Shown: positions 14,517 to 28,880 of the stretch, one piece after another
Layout: the number at the start of each line of letters is the position of its first letter
Numbering within the stretch: the stretch's first letter is position 1
Source: Hydractinia symbiolongicarpus
Lineage: Eukaryota; Cnidaria; Hydrozoa; Anthoathecata; Hydractiniidae
Assembly: GCF_029227915.1 (NCBI RefSeq)
Contig: NC_079886.1
Location: 26,700,501-26,764,500 of the forward strand
Direction of reading: 5' to 3'
Length of the DNA: 64,000 nt
The notes under the pieces: model-generated
The model's database searches: none
Told to the model about the DNA's origin: nothing
The model's input: only the letters and a program-made list of their open reading frames with translations
Translations under genes and position numbers: made by a program

Positions 14517-17500
14517 CCCGGCGATTAAACTCCTTTTATTCAGCGTCTCATCCTACAAGTCTCATGCGTTTTAGTGGTGAAGAAATAATTTAAAAAATCG
14601 TTCGGCAAATGAGTTTACTCCCTGGGTATTTTCTTTGTTTACATTCGACTATACGGCCAAGCCCGGGATTTACGGGAAATCGCGGGTTTTCGTTTGCCGG
14701 CGATTAAACTCCTTTTATTCAGCGTCTCATCAAAAACGAAATCATTTTTGAAAACTAAAAGTCTTATGCGTTTTAGTGGTAAAAAATTAACTTAAAAAAT
14801 CGTTCGGGAAATGAGTTTACTACCAGTTTACTTTCTTTATATACATTTGACTATACGGGTCAAGCCCGGGATTTACGGCAAATCGCGGGTTTTCGTTTGC
14901 CGGCGATTAAACTCCTTTTATTCAGCGTCTCATTAAAAATGAAATCATTTTTGAAAACTTCAAGTCTCATGCGTTTTAGTGGTGAAGAAATAATTTAAAA
15001 AATCGTTCGGCAAATGAGTTTACTCCCTGGGTATTTTCTTTGTATACATTCGACTATACGGCCAAGCACGGGATTTACGGGAAATCGCGGGTTTTCGTTT
15101 GCCGGCGATTAAACTCCTTTTATTCAGCGTCTCATTAAAAATGAAATCATTTTTGAAAACTACAAGTCTCATGCGTTTTAGTGGTGATAAAATAATTTAA
15201 AAAATCGTTCGGCAAATGAGTTTACTCCCTGGGTACTTTCTTTGTATACATTCGACTATACGGCCAAGCCCGGGATTTACGGGAAATCGCGGGTTTTCGT
15301 TTGCCGGCGATTAAACTCCTTTTATTCAGCGTCTCATCAAAAACGAAATCATTTTTGAAAACTACAAGTCTTATGCGTTTTAGTGGTGAAGAAATAATTT
15401 AAAAAATCGTTCGGGAAATGAGTTTACTCCCAGTTTACTTTCTTTGTATACATTCGACTATACGGGTCAAACCCGGGATTTACGGCAAATCGCGGGTTTT
15501 CGTTTGCCGGCGATTAAACTCCTTTTATTCGGCGTCTCATCAAAAATGAAATCATTTTTGAAAACTACAAGTCTCATGCGTTCTAGTGGTGAAAAAATGA
15601 TTTAAAGAATCGTTCGAGTAGTGATTTTACTCCCTGGGTACTTTCTTTGTATACTTTTGACTATACGGGTCAAGCCCGGGATTTACGGCAAATCGCGGGT
15701 TTTCGTTTCCCGGCAATTAAACTCCTTTTATTCAGCGTCTCATCAAAAAATGAAATCATTTTTGAAAACTACAAGTCTCATGCGTTTTAGTGGTGAAGAA
15801 ATAATTTAAAAAATCGTTCGGCAAATGAGTTTACTAACTGGGTATTTTCTTTGTATACATTCGACTATACGGCCAAGCCCGGGATTTACGGGAAATCGCG
15901 GGTTTTCGTTTGCCGGCGATTAAACTCCTTTTATTCAGCGTCTCATCAAAAACGAAATCATTTTTGAAAACTACAAGTCTTATGCGTTTTAGTGGTGAAG
16001 AAATAATTTAAAAAATCGTTCGGGAAATGAGTTTACTCCCAGTTTACTTTCTTTGTATACATTCGACTATACTGGTCAAACCCGGGATTTACGGCAAATC
16101 GCGGGTTTTCGTTTGCCGGCGATTAAACTCCTTTTATTCGGCGTCTCATCAAAAATGAAATCATTTTTGAAAACTACAAGTCTCATGCGTTCTAGTGGTG
16201 AAAAAATGATTTAAAGAATCGTTCGAGTAGTGATTTTACTCCCTGGGTACTTTCTTTGTATACTTTTGACTATACGGGTCAAGCCCGGGATTTACGGCAA
16301 ATCGCGGGTTTTCGTTTCCCGGCAATTAAACTCCTTTTATTCAGCGTCTCATCAAAAAATGAAATCATTTTTGAAAACTACAAGTCTCATGCGTTTTAGT
16401 GGTGAAGAAATAATTTAAAAAATCGTTCGGCAAATGAGTTTACTCCCTGGGTATTTTCTTTGTTTACATTCGACTAAACGGCCAAGCCCGGGATTTACGG
16501 GAAATCGCGGGTTTTCGTTTGCCGGCGATTAAACTCCTTTTATTCAGCGTCTCATCAAAAACGAAATCATTTTTGAAAACTACAAGTCTTATGCGTTTTA
16601 GTGGTTAAAAATTAATTTAAAAAATCGTTCGGGAAATGAGTTTACTCCCAGTTTACTTTCTTTGTATACATTTGACTATACGGGTCAAACCCGGGATTTA
16701 CGGCAAATCGCGGGTTTTCGTTTGCCGGCGATTAAACTCCTTTTATACAGCGTCTCATCGAAAATGAAATCATTTTTAAAAACTACAAGTCTCATGCGTT
16801 TTAGTGGTGAAAAAATAATTTAAAGAATCCCTTGGGAAATGAGTTTACTCCGTTTGTACTTTCTTTGTATACTTTTCACTGTACGGGCCGAGTCCATGAT
16901 ATACGGAATATCGCGGGTTTTCGTTTGCCGGCGATTAAACTCCTTTTATTCAGCGTCCCATCAAAAATGAAATCATTTTTGAAAACTACAAGTCTCATGC
17001 GTTTTAATGGTAAAAAATTAATTTAAAAAATCGTTCGGGAAATGAGTTTACTCACAGTTTACTTTCCTTGTATAGATTTCACTATACGGGTCAAACCCGG
17101 GATTTACGGCAAATCGCGGGTTTTCGTTTGCCGGCGATTAAACTCCTTTTATTCAGCGTCTCATCAAAAATGAAATTATTTTTGAAAACTACAAGTCTCA
17201 TGCGTTTTAGTGGTGAAGAAAAAATTTAAAAAATCGTTCGGCAAATGAGTTTACTCCCTGGGTATTTTCTTTGTTTACATTCGACTATACGGCCAAGCCC
17301 GGGATTTACGGGAAATCGCGGGTTTTCGTTTGCCGGCGATTAAACTCCTTTTATTCAGCGTCTCATCAAAAACGAAATCATTTTTGAAAACTACAAGTGT
17401 CATGCGTTTTAGTGGTGAAAAAATAATTTAAAGAATCGTTTGGGAAATGAGTTAACTCCCTGGGTACTTTCTTTGTATACTTTTCACTGTACGGGTCGAG

Positions 17501-18180
17501 TCCGCGATATACGGAAAATCGCGGGTTTTCGTTTGCCAGCGATTAAACTCCTTTTATTCAGCGTCTCATCAAAAATGAAATCATTTTTGAAAACTACAAG
17601 TCTCATGCGTTTTAGTGGTGAAGAAATAATTTAAAGAATCGTTTGGAAATGAGTTTACTCCCTGCGTACTTTCTTTGTATACTTTTCACTGTACGGGCCG
17701 AGTCCGTGATATACGGAAAATCGCGGGTTTTCGTTTGCCGGCGATTAAACTCCTTTTATTCAGCGTCTCATCAAAAATGAAATCATTTTTGAAAACTACA
17801 AGTCTCATGCGTTCTAGTGGTGAAAAAATGATTTAAAGAATCGTTCGAGAAGTGATTTTACTCCCTGGGTACTTTCTTTGTATACTTTTGACTATACGGG
17901 CCGAGTCCGGGATTTACGGAAAAATGCGGGTTTTCGTTTGCCGGCGATTAAACTCCTTTTATTCAGCGTCACATCAAAAACGAAATCATTTTTGAAAACT
18001 ACAAGTCTTATGCGTTTTAGTGGTAAAAAATTAATTTAAACAATCGTTCGGGAAATGAGTTTACTCCCAGTTTACTTTCTTTGTATACATTTGACTATAC
18101 GGGTCAAGCCCGGGATTTATGGCAAATCGCGGGTTTTCGTTTGCCGGCGATTAAACTCCTTTTATTCAGCGTCTCATCAA
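14516..18180. repeat. Long-range copy of 5.9-10.0 kb
   Basis: This block repeats the region from about 5.92 kb, first at an offset of 8592 (for example CATCCTACAAG at 5955 and 14,547). After a two-monomer (406-base) deletion near 16.97 kb the offset becomes 8186. Rare marks such as AATCCCTTGGGAAATG and CCTTGTATAGATTTCAC occur in both copies, so this is a true segmental duplication and not monomer similarity alone. Confidence 0.8.
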
Positions 18181-18799
18181 AAATGAAATCATTTTTGAAA
18201 ACTACAAGTCTCATGCGTTTTAGTGGTGAAGAAATAATTTAAAAAATCGTTCGGCAAATAAGTTTACTCCCTGGGTATTTTCTTTGTTTACATTCGACTA
18301 TACGGCCAAGCCCGGAATTTACGGGAAAGCGCGGGTTTTCGTTTGCCGGCGATTAAACTCCTTTTATTCAGCGTCTCATCAAAAACGAAATCATTTTTGA
18401 AAACTACAAGTCTTATGCGTTTTAGTGGTGAAGAAATAATTTAAAAAATCGTTCGGGAAATGAGTTTACTCCCAGTTTACTTTCTTTGTATACATTCGAC
18501 TATACGGGTCAAGCCCGGGATTTACGGCAAATCGCGGGTTTTCGTTTGCCGGCGATTAAACTCCTTTTATTCAGCGTCACATCAAAAACGAAATCATTTT
18601 TGATAACTACAAGTCTTATGCGTTTTAGTGGTAAAAAATTAATTTAAACAATCGTTCGGGAAATGAGTTTACTCCCAGTTTACTTTCTTTGTATACATTT
18701 GACTATACGGGTCAAGCCCGGGATTTACGGCAAATCGCGGGTTTTCGTTTGCCGGCGATTAAACTCCTTTTATTCAGCGTCTCATCAAAAATGAAATCA

Positions 18800-21700
18800 T
18801 TTTTGAAAACTACAAGTCTCATGCGTTTTAGTGGTGAAGAAATAATTTAAAAAATCGTTCGGCAAATAAGTTTACTCCCTGGGTATTTTCTTTGTTTACA
18901 TTCGACTATACGGCCAAGCCCGGAATTTACGGGAAAGCGCGGTTTTCGTTTGCCGGCGATTAAACTCCTTTTATTCAGCGTCTCATCAAAAACGAAATCA
19001 TTTTTGAAAACTACAAGTCTTATGCGTTTTAGTGGTGAAGAAATAATTTAAAAAATCGTTCGGGAAATGAGTTTACTCCCAGTTTACTTTCTTTGTATAC
19101 ATTCGACTAAACGGGTCAAGCCCGGGATTTACGGCAAATCGCGGGTTTTCGTTTGCCGGCGATTAAACTCCTTTTATACAGCGTCTCATCAGAAATGAAA
19201 TCATTTTTAAAAACTATAAAAACCTCATGCGTTTTAGTGGTGAAAAAATAATTTAAAGAATCGTTTGGGAAATGTGTTTTTGCCGGCGATTAAACTCCTT
19301 TTATTCAGCGTCTCATCAAAAACGAAATCATTTTTGAAAACTACAAGTCTTATGCGTTTTAGTGGTGAAGAAATAATTTAAAAAATCGTTCGGGAAATGA
19401 GTTTACTCCCAGTTTACTTTCTTTGTATACATTCGACTATACGGGTCAAGCCCGGGATTTACGGCAAATCGCGGGTTTTCGTTTGTCGGCGATTAAACTC
19501 CTTTTATACAGCGTCTCATCAGAAATGAAATCATTTTTAAAAACTACAAGTCTCATGCGTTTTAGTGGTGAAAAAATAATTTAAAGAATCGTTTGGGAAA
19601 TGTGTTTTTGCCGGCGATTAAACTCCTTTTATTCAGCGTCTCATCAAAAATGAAATCGTTTTTGAAAACTACAAGTCTCATGCGTTTTAGTGGTGAAAAA
19701 ATAATTTTTAGAATCGTTTGGGAAATGAGTTTACTCCCTGGGTACTTTCTTTGTATACATTTGACTATACGGGTCAAGCCCGGGATTTACGGCAAATCGC
19801 GGGTTTTCGTTTGCCGGCGATTAAACTCCTTTTATTCAGCGTCTCATCAAAAATGAAATCATTTTTGAAAACTACAAGTCTCATGCGTTTTAGTGGTGAA
19901 GAAACAGTTCAAAAAATCGTTCGGCAAATGAGTTTACTCCCTGGGTATTTTCTTTGTATACATTTGACTATACGGCCAAGCCCGGGATTTACGGGAAATC
20001 GCGGGTTTTCGTTTGCCGGCGATTAAACTCCTTTTATTCAGCGTCTCATCAAAAACGAAATCATTTTTGAAAACTACAAGTCTCATGCGTTTTAGTGGTG
20101 AAAAAATAATTTAAAGAATCGTTTGGGAAATGAGTTTACTCCCTGGGTACTTTCTTTGTATACTTTTCACTGTACGGGCCGAGTCCGTGATATACGGAAA
20201 ATCGCGGGATTTCGTTTGCCGGCGATTAAACTCCTTTTATTCAGCGTCTCATCAAGAATGAAATCATTTTTGAAAACTGCAAGTCTCATGCGTTTTAGTG
20301 GTGAAAAAATAATTTAAAGAATCTTTCGGGAAGTGAGTTTACTCCCCGGGTACTTTCTTTGTATACTTTTCATTGTACGGGCCGAGTCCGTGATATACGG
20401 AAAATCGCGGGATTTCGTTTGCCGGCGATTAAACTCCTTTTATTCAGCGTCTCATCAAAAACGAAGTCATTTTTAAAAACTACAAGTCTCATGCGTTTTA
20501 GTGGTGAAAAAATAATTTAAAGAATCGTTCGGGAAATGAGTTTACTCCCTGGGTACTTTCTTTGTATACTTTTCACTGTACGGGCCGAGTCCGTGATATA
20601 TGTAAAATCGCGGGATTTCGTTTGCCGGCGATTAAACTCCTTTTATTTAGCGTCTCATCAAGAATGAAATCATTTTTAAAAACTGCAAGTCTCATGCATT
20701 TTAGTGGTGAAAAAATAATTTAAAGAATCGTTCGGGAAGTGAGTTTACTCCCTGAGTACTTTCTTTGTATACTTTTGACTATACGAGCCGAGTCCGGGAT
20801 TCACGGGAAATTGCGGGTTTTCGTTTGCCGGCGATTAAACTCCTTTTATTCAGCGTCTCATCAAAAATGAAATCGTTTTTAAAAACTACAAGTCTTATGC
20901 GTTTTAGTGGTAAAAAATTAATTTAAAAAATCGTTCGGGAAATGAGTTTACTCCCTGGGTACTTTCTTTGTACACATTTGACTATACGGGTCAAGCCCGG
21001 GGATTTACGGCAAATCGCGGGATTTCGTTTGCCGGCGATTAAACTCCTTTTATTCAGCGTCTCATCAAAAACGAAATCATTTTTGAAAACTACAAGTCTC
21101 ATGCGTTTTAGTGGTGAAAAAATAATTTAAAGAATCGTTTGGGAAATGAGTTTACTCCCTGGGTACTTTCTTTGTTTACATTCGACTATACGGCCAAGCC
21201 CGGAATTTACGGGAAAGCGCGGTTTTCGTTTGCCGGCGATTAAACTCCTTTTATTCAGCGTCTCATCAAAAACGAAATCATTTTTGAAAACTACAAGTCT
21301 TATGCGTTTTAGTGGTGAAGAAATAATTTAAAAAATCGTTCGGGAAATGAGTTTACTCCCAGTTTACTTTCTTTGTATACATTCGACTATACGGGTCAAG
21401 CCCGGGATTTACGGCAAATCGCGGGTTTTCGTTTGCCGGCGATTAAACTCCTTTTATACAGCGTCTCATCAGAAATGAAATCATTTTTAAAAACTACAAG
21501 TCTCATGCGTTTTAGTGGTGAAAAAATAATTTAAAGAATCGTTTGGGAAATGTGTTTTTGCCGGCGATTAAACTCCTTTTATTCAGCGTCTCATCAAAAA
21601 CGAAATCATTTTTGAAAACTACAAGTCTTATGCGTTTTAGTGGTGAAGAAATAATTTAAAAAATCGTTCGGGAAATGAGTTTACTCCCAGTTTACTTTCT

Positions 21701-22310
21701 TTGTATACATTCGACTATACGGGTCAAGCCCGGGATTTACGGCAAATCGCGGGTTTTCGTTTGTCGGCGATTAAACTCCTTTTATACAGCGTCTCATCAG
21801 AAATGAAATCATTTTTAAAAACTACAAGTCTCATGCGTTTTAGTGGTGAAAAAATAATTTAAAGAATCGTTTGGGAAATGTGTTTTTGCCGGCGATTAAA
21901 CTCCTTTTATTCAGCGTCTCATCAAAAATGAAATCGTTTTTGAAAACTACAAGCCTCATGCGTTTTAGTGGTGAAAAAATAATTTTTAGAATCGTTTGGG
22001 AAATGAGTTTACTCCCTGGGTACTTTCTTTGTATACATTTGACTATACGGGTCAAGCCCGGGATTTACGGCAAATCGCGGGTTTTCGTTTGCCGGCGATT
22101 AAACTCCTTTTATTCAGCGTCTCATCAAAAATGAAATTATTTTTGAAAACTACAAGTCTCATGCGTTTTAGTGGTGAAGAAACAGTTCAAAAAATCGTTC
22201 GGCAAATGAGTTTTCTCCCTGGGTATTTTCTTTGTATACATTTGACTATACGGCCAAGCCCGGGATTTACGGGAAATCGCGGGTTTTCGTTTGCCGGCGA
22301 TTAAACTCCT
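18800..22310. repeat. Third and fourth copies of the 2280-type block
   Basis: Monomers from about 18.8 to 20.9 kb repeat 12.3-14.4 kb at an offset of 6514. A shorter repeat follows at an offset of 2278 (19.56 kb to 21.84 kb). Small differences, such as GTCGGCGATTAAAC variants and a single deleted base, separate the copies. The array here is built from one block amplified several times. Confidence 0.75.
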
Positions 22311-25049
22311 TTTATTCAGCGTCTCATCAAAAACGAAATCATTTTTGAAAACTACAAGTCTCATGCGTTTTAGTGGTGAAAAAATAATTTAAAGAATCGT
22401 TTGGGAAATGAGTTTACTCCCTGGGTACTTTCTTTGTATACTTTTCACTGTCCGGGCCGAGTCCGTGATATACGGAAAATCGCAGGATTTCGTTTGCCGG
22501 CGATTAAACTCCTTTTATTCAGCGTCTCATTAAAAACGAAGTCATTTTTGAAAACTACAAGTCTCGTGCGTTTTAGTGGTGAAAAAATAATTTAAAGAAT
22601 CGTTCGGGAAATGAGTTTACTCCCTAGGTACTTTCTTTGTATACTTTTCACTGTACGGGTCGAGTCCGTGATATACGGAAAATCGCGGGATTTCGTTTGC
22701 CGGCGATTAAACTCCTTTTATTCAGCGTCTCATCAAGAATGAAATCATTTTTGAAAACTGCAAGTCTCATGCGTTTTAGTGGTGAAAAAATAATTTAAAG
22801 AATCTTTCGGGAAGTGAGTTTACTCCCCGGGTACTTTCTTTGTATACTTTTGACTATACGGCCAAGCCCGGGATTTACGGGAAATCGCGGGTTTTCGTTT
22901 GCCGGCGATTAAACTCCTTTTATTCAGCGTCTCATCAAAAACGAAATCATTTTTGAAAACTACAAGTCTCATGCGTTTTAGTGGTGAAAAAATAATTTAA
23001 AGAATCGTTTGGGAAATGAGTTTACTCCCTGGGTACTTTCTTTGTATATATTTCACTGTACGGGCCGAGTCCGTGATATACGGAAAATCGCGGGATTTCG
23101 TTTGCCGGCGATTAAACTCCTTTTATTCAGCGTCTCATCAAAAACGAAATCATTTTTGAAAACTACAAGTCTCATGCGTTTTAGTGGTGAAAAAATAATT
23201 TAAAGAATCGTTTGGGAAATGAGTTTACTCTCTGGGTACTTTCTTTGTATACTTTTCATTGTACGGGCCGAGTCCGTGATATACGGAAAATCGCGGGATT
23301 TCGTTTGCCGGCGATTAAACTCCTTTTATTCAGCGTCTCATCAAAAACGAAGTCATTTTTGAAAACTACAAGTCTCATGCGTTTTAGTGGTGAAAAAATA
23401 ATTTAAAGAATCGTTCGGGAAATGAGTTTACTCCCTGGGTACTTTTTTGTATACTTTTCACTGTACGGGCCGAGTCCGTGATATATGGAAAACCGCGGGA
23501 TTTCGTTTGCCGGCGATTAAACTCCTTTTATTTAGCGTCTCATCAAGAATGAAATCATTTTTGAAAACTGCAAGTCTCATGCATTTTAGTGGTGAAAAAA
23601 TAATTTAAAGAATCGTTCGGGAAGTGAGTTTACTCCCTGCGTACTTTCTTTGTATACTTTTGACTATACGAGCCGAGTCCGGGATTCACGGGAAATTGCG
23701 GGTTTTCGTTTGCCGGCGATTAAACTCCTTTTATTCAGCGTCTCATCAAAAATGAAATCGTTTTTGAAAACTACAAGTCTTATGCGTTTTAGTGGTAAAA
23801 AATTAATTTAAAAAATCGTTCGGGAAATGAGTTTACTCCCTGGGTACTTTCTTTGTACACATTTGACTATACGGGTCAAGCCCGGGGATTTACGGCAAAT
23901 CGCGGGATTTCGTTTGCCGGCGATTAAACTCCTTTTATTCAGCGTCTCATCAAAAACGAAATCATTTTTGAAAACTACAAGTCTCATGCGTTTTAGTGGT
24001 GAAAAAATAATTTAAAGAATCGTTTGGGAAATGAGTTTACTCCCTGGGTACTTTCTTTGTATACTTTTCATTGTACGGGCCGAGTCCGTGATATACGGAA
24101 AATCGCGGGATTTCGTTTGCCGGCGATTAAACTCCTTTTATTCTGCGTCTCATCAAAAACGAAGTCATTTTTGAAAACTACAAGTCTCATGCGTTTAGTG
24201 GTGAAAAAATAATTTAAAGAATCGTTCGGGAAATGAGTTTACTCCCTGGGTACTTTCTTTGTATACTTTTCACTGTACGGGCCGAGTCCGTGATATACGG
24301 AAAATCGCGGGATTTCGTTTGCCGGCGATTAAACTCCTTTTATTCAGCGTCTCATTAAGAATGAAATCATTTTTGAAAATTGCAAGTCTCATGCGTTTTA
24401 GTGGTGAAAAAATAATTTAAAGAATCGTTCGGGAAGTGAGTTTACTCCCTGCGTACTTTCTTTGTATACTTTTGACTATACGAGCCGAGTCCGGGATTCA
24501 CGGGAAATTGCGGGTTTTCGTTTGCCGGCGATTAAACTCCTTTTATTCAGCGTCTCATCAAAAATGAAATCGTTTTTGAAAACTACAAGTCTTATGCGTT
24601 TTAGTGGTAAAAAATTAATTTAAAAAATCGTTCGGGAAATGAGTTTACTCCCACGGTACTTTCTTTGTACACATTTGACTATACGGGTCAAGCCCGGGAT
24701 TTACGGCAAATCGCGGGTTTTCGTTTGCCGGCGATTAAACTCCTTTTATTCAGCGTTTCATCAAAAATGAAATCATTTTTGAAAACTACAAGTCTCATGC
24801 GTTTTAGTGGTGAAGAAATAATTCAAAAAATCGTTCGGCAAATGAGTTTACTCCCTGGGTACTTTCTTTGTATACTTTTGACTATACGAGCCGAGTCCGG
24901 GATTCACGGGAAATTGCGGGTTTTCGTTTGCCGGCGATTAAACTCCTTTTATTCAGCGTCTCATCAAAAATGAAATCGTTTTTGAAAACTACAAGTCTTA
25001 TGCGTTTTAGTGGTAAAAAATTAATTTAAAAAATCGTTCGGGAAATGAG

Positions 25050-28000
25050 TTTACTCCCTGGGTACTTTCTTTGTACACATTTGACTATACGGGTCAAGCC
25101 CGGGATTTACGGCAAATCGTGGGTTTTCGTTTGCCGGCGATTAAACTCCTTTTTTACAGCGTTTCATCAAAAATGAAATCATTTTTGAAAACTACAAGTC
25201 TCATGCGTTTTAGTGGTGAAGAAATAATTCAAAAAATCGTTCGGCAAATGAGTTTACTCCCTGGTTATTTTCTTTGTATACATTCGACTATACGGCCAAG
25301 CCCAGGATTTACGGGAAATCGCGGGTTTTCGCTTACCGGCGTCTAAACTCCTTTTATTCAGCGTCTCATCAAAAACGAAATCATTTTTGAAAACTACAAG
25401 TCTTATGCGTTTTAGTGGTGAAAAAATAATTTAAAGAATCGTTCGGGAAGTGAGTTTACTCCCTGCGTACTTTCTTTGTATACATTTGACTATACGGGTC
25501 AAGCCCGTGATTTACGGCAAATCGCGGGTTTTCGTTTGCCGGCGATTAAACTCCTTTTATTCAGCGTCTCATCAAAAACGAAATCATTTTTTAAAACTAC
25601 AAGTCTTATGCGTTTTAGTGGTGAAGAAATAATTTAAAAAATCGTTCGGGAAATGAGTTTACTCCCAGTTTACTTTCTTTGTAGACATTCGACTATACGG
25701 GTCAAGCCCGGGATTTACGGCAAATCGTGGGTTTTCGTTTGCCGGCGATTAAACTCCTTTTATACAGCGTCTCATCAGAAATGAAATCATTTTTAAAAAC
25801 TACAAGTCTCATGCGTTTTAGTGGTGAAAAAATAATTTAAAGAATCGTTTGGGAAATGTGTTTTCTCCCTGGGTACTTTCTTTGTACACATTTGACTATA
25901 CGGGTCAAGCCCGGGATTTACGGCAAATCGCGGGTTTTCGTTTGCCGGCGATTAAACTCCTTTTATTCAGCGTTTCATCAAAAATGAAATCATTTTTGAA
26001 AACTACAAGTCTCATGCGTTTTAGTGGTGAAGAAATAATTCAAAAAATCGTTCGGCAAATGAGTTTACTCCCTGGTTATTTTCTTTGTATACATTCGACT
26101 ATACGGCCAAGCCCAGGATTTACGGGAAATCGCGGGTTTTCGCTTACCGGCGTCTAAACTCCTTTTATTCAGCGTCTCATCAAAAACGAAATCATTTTTG
26201 AAAACTACAAGTCTTATGCGTTTTAGTGGTGAAAAAATAATTTAAAGAATCGTTCGGGAAGTGAGTTTACTCCCTGCGTACTTTCTTTGTATACATTTGA
26301 CTATACGGGTCAAGCCCGTGATTTACGGCAAATCGCGGGTTTTCGTTTGCCGGCGATTAAACTCCTTTTATTCAGCGTCTCATCAAAAACGAAATCATTT
26401 TTTAAAACTACAAGTCTTATGCGTTTTAGTGGTGAAGAAATAATTTAAAAAATCGTTCGGGAAATGAGTTTACTCCCAGTTTACTTTCTTTGTAGACATT
26501 CGACTATACGGGTCAAGCCCGGGATTTACGGCAAATCGTGGGTTTTCGTTTGCCGGCGATTAAACTCCTTTTATACAGCGTCTCATCAGAAATGAAATCA
26601 TTTTTAAAAACTACAAGTCTCATGCGTTTTAGTGGTGAAAAAATAATTTAAAGAATCGTTTGGGAAATGTGTTTTTGCCGGCGATTAAACTCCTTTTATT
26701 CAGCGTCTCATCAAAAATGAAATCGTTTTTGAAAACTACAAGTCTCATGCGTTTTAGTGGTGAAAAAATAATTTTTAGAATCGTTTGGGAAATGAGTTTA
26801 CTCCCTGGGTACTTTCTTTGTATACTTTTCACTGTACGGGCCGAGTCCGGGATTTACGGGAAATTGCGGGTTTTCGTTTGCCAGCGATTAAACTCCTTTT
26901 ATTCAGCGTCTCATCAAAAATGAAATCGTTTTTGAAAACTACAAGTCTTATGCGTTTTAGTGGTAAAAAATTAATTTAAAAAATCGTTCGGGAAATGAGT
27001 TTACTCCCTGGGTACTTTCTTTGTACACATTTGACTATACGGGTCAAGCCCGGGATTTACGGCAAATCGCGGGTTTTCGTTTGCCGGCGATTAAACTCCT
27101 TTTATACAGCGTTTCATCAAAAATGAAATCATTTTTGAAAACTACAAGTCTCATGCGTTTTAGTGGTGAAGAAATAATTCAAAAAATCGTTCGGCAAATG
27201 AGTTTACTCCCTGGTTATTTTCTTTGTATACATTCGACTATACGGCCAAGCCCAGGATTTACGGGAAATCGCGGGTTTTTGCTTGCCGGCGATTAAACTC
27301 CTTTTATTCAGCGTCTCATCAAAAACGAAATCATTTTTAAAAACTACAAGTCTTATGCGTTTTAGTGGTGAAAAAATAATTTAAAGAATCGTTCGGGAAG
27401 TGAGTTTACTCCCTGCGTACTTTCTTTGTATACATTTGACTATACGGGTCAAGCCCGTGATTTACGGCAAATCGCGGGTTTTCGTTTGCCGGCGATTAAA
27501 CTCCTTTTATTCAGCGTCTCATCAAAAACGAAATCATTTTTTAAAACTACAAGTCTTATGCGTTTTAGTGGTGAAGAAATAATTTAAAAAATCGTTCGGG
27601 AAATGAGTTTACTCCCAGTTTACTTTCTTTGTAGACATTCGACTATACGGGTCAAGCCCGGGATTTACGGCAAATCGTGGGTTTTCGTTTGCCGGCGATT
27701 AAACTCCTTTTATACAGCGTCTCATCAGAAATGAAATCATTTTTAAAAACTACAAGTCTCATGCGTTTTAGTGGTGAAAAAATAATTTAAAGAATCGTTT
27801 GGGAAATGTGTTTTTGCCGGCGATTAAACTCCTTTTATTCAGCGTCTCATCAAAAATGAAATCGTTTTTGAAAACTACAAGTCTCATGCGTTTTAGTGGT
27901 GAAAAAATAATTTTTAGAATCGTTTGGGAAATGAGTTTACTCCCTGGGTACTTTCTTTGTATACTTTTCACTGTACGGGCCGAGTCCGGGATTTACGGGA

Positions 28001-28880
28001 AATTGCGGGTTTTCGTTTGCCAGCGATTAAACTCCTTTTATTCAGCGTCTCATCAAAAATGAAATCGTTTTTGAAAACTACAAGTCTTATGCGTTTTAGT
28101 GGTAAAAAATTAATTTAAAAAATCGTTCGGGAAATGAGTTTACTCCCTGGGTACTTTCTTTGTACACATTTGACTATACGGGTCAAGCCCGGGATTTACG
28201 GCAAATCGCGGGTTTTCGTTTGCCGGCGATTAAACTCCTTTTATACAGCGTTTCATCAAAAATGAAATCATTTTTGAAAACTACAAGTCTCATGCGTTTT
28301 AGTGGTGAAGAAATAATTCAAAAAATCGTTCGGCAAATGAGTTTACTCCCTGGTTATTTTCTTTGTATACATTCGACTATACGGCCAAGCCCAGGATTTA
28401 CGGGAAATCGCGGGTTTTTGCTTGCCGGCGATTAAACTCCTTTTATTCAGCGTCTCATCAAAAACGAAATCATTTTTAAAAACTACAAGTCTTATGCGTT
28501 TTAGTGGTGAAAAAATTATTTAAAGAATCGTTCGGGAAGTGAGTTTACTCCCTGCGTACTTTCTTTGTATACTTTTGACTATACGAGCCGAGTCCGGGAT
28601 TCACATGAAATTGCGGGTTTTCGTTTGCCGGCGATTAAACTCCTTTTATTCAGTGTCTCATCAAAAATGAAATCGTTTTTGAAAACTACAAGTCTTATGC
28701 GTTTTAGTGGTAAAAAATTAATTTAAAAAATCGTTCGGGAAATGAGTTTACTCCCAGTTTACTTTCTTTGTATACATTTGACTATACGGGTCAAGCCCGT
28801 GATTTACGGCAAATCGCGGGTTTTCGTTTGCCGGCGATTAAACTCCTTTTATTCAGCGTCTCATCAAAAACGAAATCATT
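25050..28880. repeat. Tandem 811-bp and 1139-bp higher-order units
   Basis: Sequence at about 25,050-25,860 recurs at 25,861-26,671 (offset 811, four monomers minus one base). Sequence at about 26,600-27,740 recurs immediately after at an offset of 1139 (five monomers plus one short 125-bp monomer, less one base). Diagnostic variants are TTTGTAGACATTCGAC and TTCGCTTACCGGCGTC. Related units reappear near 29.1, 31.1, 37.1 and 40.9 kb. Confidence 0.8.
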